Shown: in pieces, positions 5,347 through 5,992 of the stretch | How positions within the stretch are numbered: the first letter of the stretch is position 1 | How the letters are laid out: every line of letters begins with the position of its first letter | Assembly: GCA_029573975.1 (NCBI GenBank) | Contig: JAKQBU010000244.1 | Location: forward strand, 1 to 5,992 | DNA: 5,992 nt | Reading direction: 5' to 3' | Origin: Planctomycetota bacterium | GTDB lineage: Bacteria; Planctomycetota; Phycisphaerae; Sedimentisphaerales; SM23-30 | Notes under the pieces: model-generated | Databases searched by the model: none | What the model saw: only the letters and a program-made list of their open reading frames with translations | Told to the model about the DNA's origin: nothing | Position numbers and translations under genes: made by a program

Positions 5347-5992
5347 TTATCTCCCAGAACAGCAGGATCCCGAAGCCGTTTGCAAAACCTCGATCACCTT
5401 GCTAATGTCGTTTTCGACCTCAAAGGGCTGGTTTGAATACTGCCCTTTATTTTCGATATGGTAGGTAACGGTAATGTTCGGATCTTTCAATTGGTGGCCA
5501 GTCAGGATACAGACAACCTTTTCATCCGCTCCGATCACCTGTTCGGCCCGCAGTTTTTTCAGTCCCGCCAGCGAAGCCGCCGAGGCTGGCTCGCAGCCCA
5601 GCCCGTACCGGCCCACCACTGCCTTGGCGTCCAGGATCTCCTCGTCCGAAACTTCCCGCACAATCCCCTTACAAATCTCCAAAGCCCGCAGGCATTTCTT
5701 CAAATTTACCGGCCGCGAAATCTCAATCGCCGTCGCCAGCGTATGGGGCCGGTAGCCGGTGGCGTTCAGTTGGGCGTAATAGTCGTCGATCACTTTCATA
5801 TTCAATTGCCCGCCCTGCCAACGTACCCCCTGCTTCTCGTACAAATCATACAGGGTATTGGCGCCGGTAGCGTTGATCACCGCCAGTCGTGGAATCCGAT
5901 CGATCAATCCCAGTTGCTTCAACTCCGCAAAGGCTTTGCCGAAGGAACTGCTGTTGCCCAGATTCCCGCCCGGTACAATAATCCAGTCCGGC
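5347..5992 (-). CDS. thrC: Threonine synthase, C-terminal 214 residues (runs off right edge)
   Basis: Threonine synthase converts O-phosphohomoserine to threonine with pyridoxal phosphate. The open frame continues to the right edge. Its visible beginning, [20 protein letters not shown], contains the phosphate-binding loop GNLGNS of fold-type II PLP enzymes. Further family segments are [50 protein letters not shown] and [11 protein letters not shown]. The last is followed by about 35 residues ending in GSCCSGR, a somewhat unusual cysteine-bearing tail. A TTG at 5922 could be mistaken for a start but lies inside the conserved fold, so it is internal. The N-terminal half, including the PLP lysine, is outside the window. 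dapB follows after 18 bases, which places threonine and lysine branches of the aspartate pathway in one probable operon. Confidence 0.95.
   Translation of the reverse strand, partial: PDWIIVPGGNLGNSSSFGKAFAELKQLGLIDRIPRLAVINATGANTLYDLYEKQGVRWQGGQLNMKVIDDYYAQLNATGYRPHTLATAIEISRPVNLKKCLRALEICKGIVREVSDEEILDAKAVVGRYGLGCEPASAASLAGLKKLRAEQVIGADEKVVCILTGHQLKDPNITVTYHIENKGQYSNQPFEVENDISKVIEVLQTASGSCCSGR

Noticed and set aside
1..5992. CRISPR array, insertion sequence, phage or defence gene cluster
   Set aside because: There are no regularly spaced direct repeats, transposase or integrase frames, or att-like duplications; the genes are chromosomal housekeeping types apart from the coiled-coil/BRCT protein.

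Overview
This window reads as bacterial chromosomal DNA of moderate G+C content, built from housekeeping genes plus one unusual lineage-specific protein. It contains no mobile element, tRNA, rRNA or CRISPR array. The gene content (nusA with no rimP directly upstream, a MagIII/EndoIII-like glycosylase, a CPBP membrane protease, thrC-dapB) fits Planctomycetota or a neighbouring phylum, but that placement rests on general impression and is low confidence.

Layout. (1) 1-588, minus: the 5' part of nusA, running off the left edge. (2) 589-1261: a long non-coding divergent region. On the minus strand it has a consensus sigma70 promoter (TTGACA-16-TATAAT), then several hundred bases of nested inverted repeats, then a strong intrinsic terminator about 45 bases before nusA. 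This looks like an independent structured RNA or an attenuating leader of nusA, and I could not assign it to a known family. On the plus strand it holds a probable promoter and ribosome binding site for the next gene. (3) 1262-2710, plus: a 482-residue protein with one N-terminal membrane helix, a coiled coil, a small beta-rich domain and a C-terminal BRCT-like domain interrupted by a calcium-loop-like motif. (4) 2711-2904: a convergent intergenic region with two inverted repeats and a plus-strand terminator whose T-run touches the next stop codon. (5) 2905-3567, minus: an HhH-GPD DNA glycosylase of the EndoIII/MagIII type. (6) 3568-3673: a short divergent intergenic region. (7) 3674-4540, plus: a CPBP-family intramembrane protease. 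(8) 4537-5328, minus: dapB, whose stop codon overlaps that of the CPBP gene. (9) 5347-5992, minus: the C-terminal part of threonine synthase, running off the right edge, 18 bases upstream of dapB.

How the genes relate. thrC and dapB are co-directional and tightly spaced, so they probably form an operon for two branches of the aspartate family (threonine and lysine/diaminopimelate). The other genes are arranged as divergent and convergent pairs and are probably transcribed separately. The two places most worth a second look are the unassigned structured RNA upstream of nusA and the membrane-anchored coiled-coil/BRCT protein.
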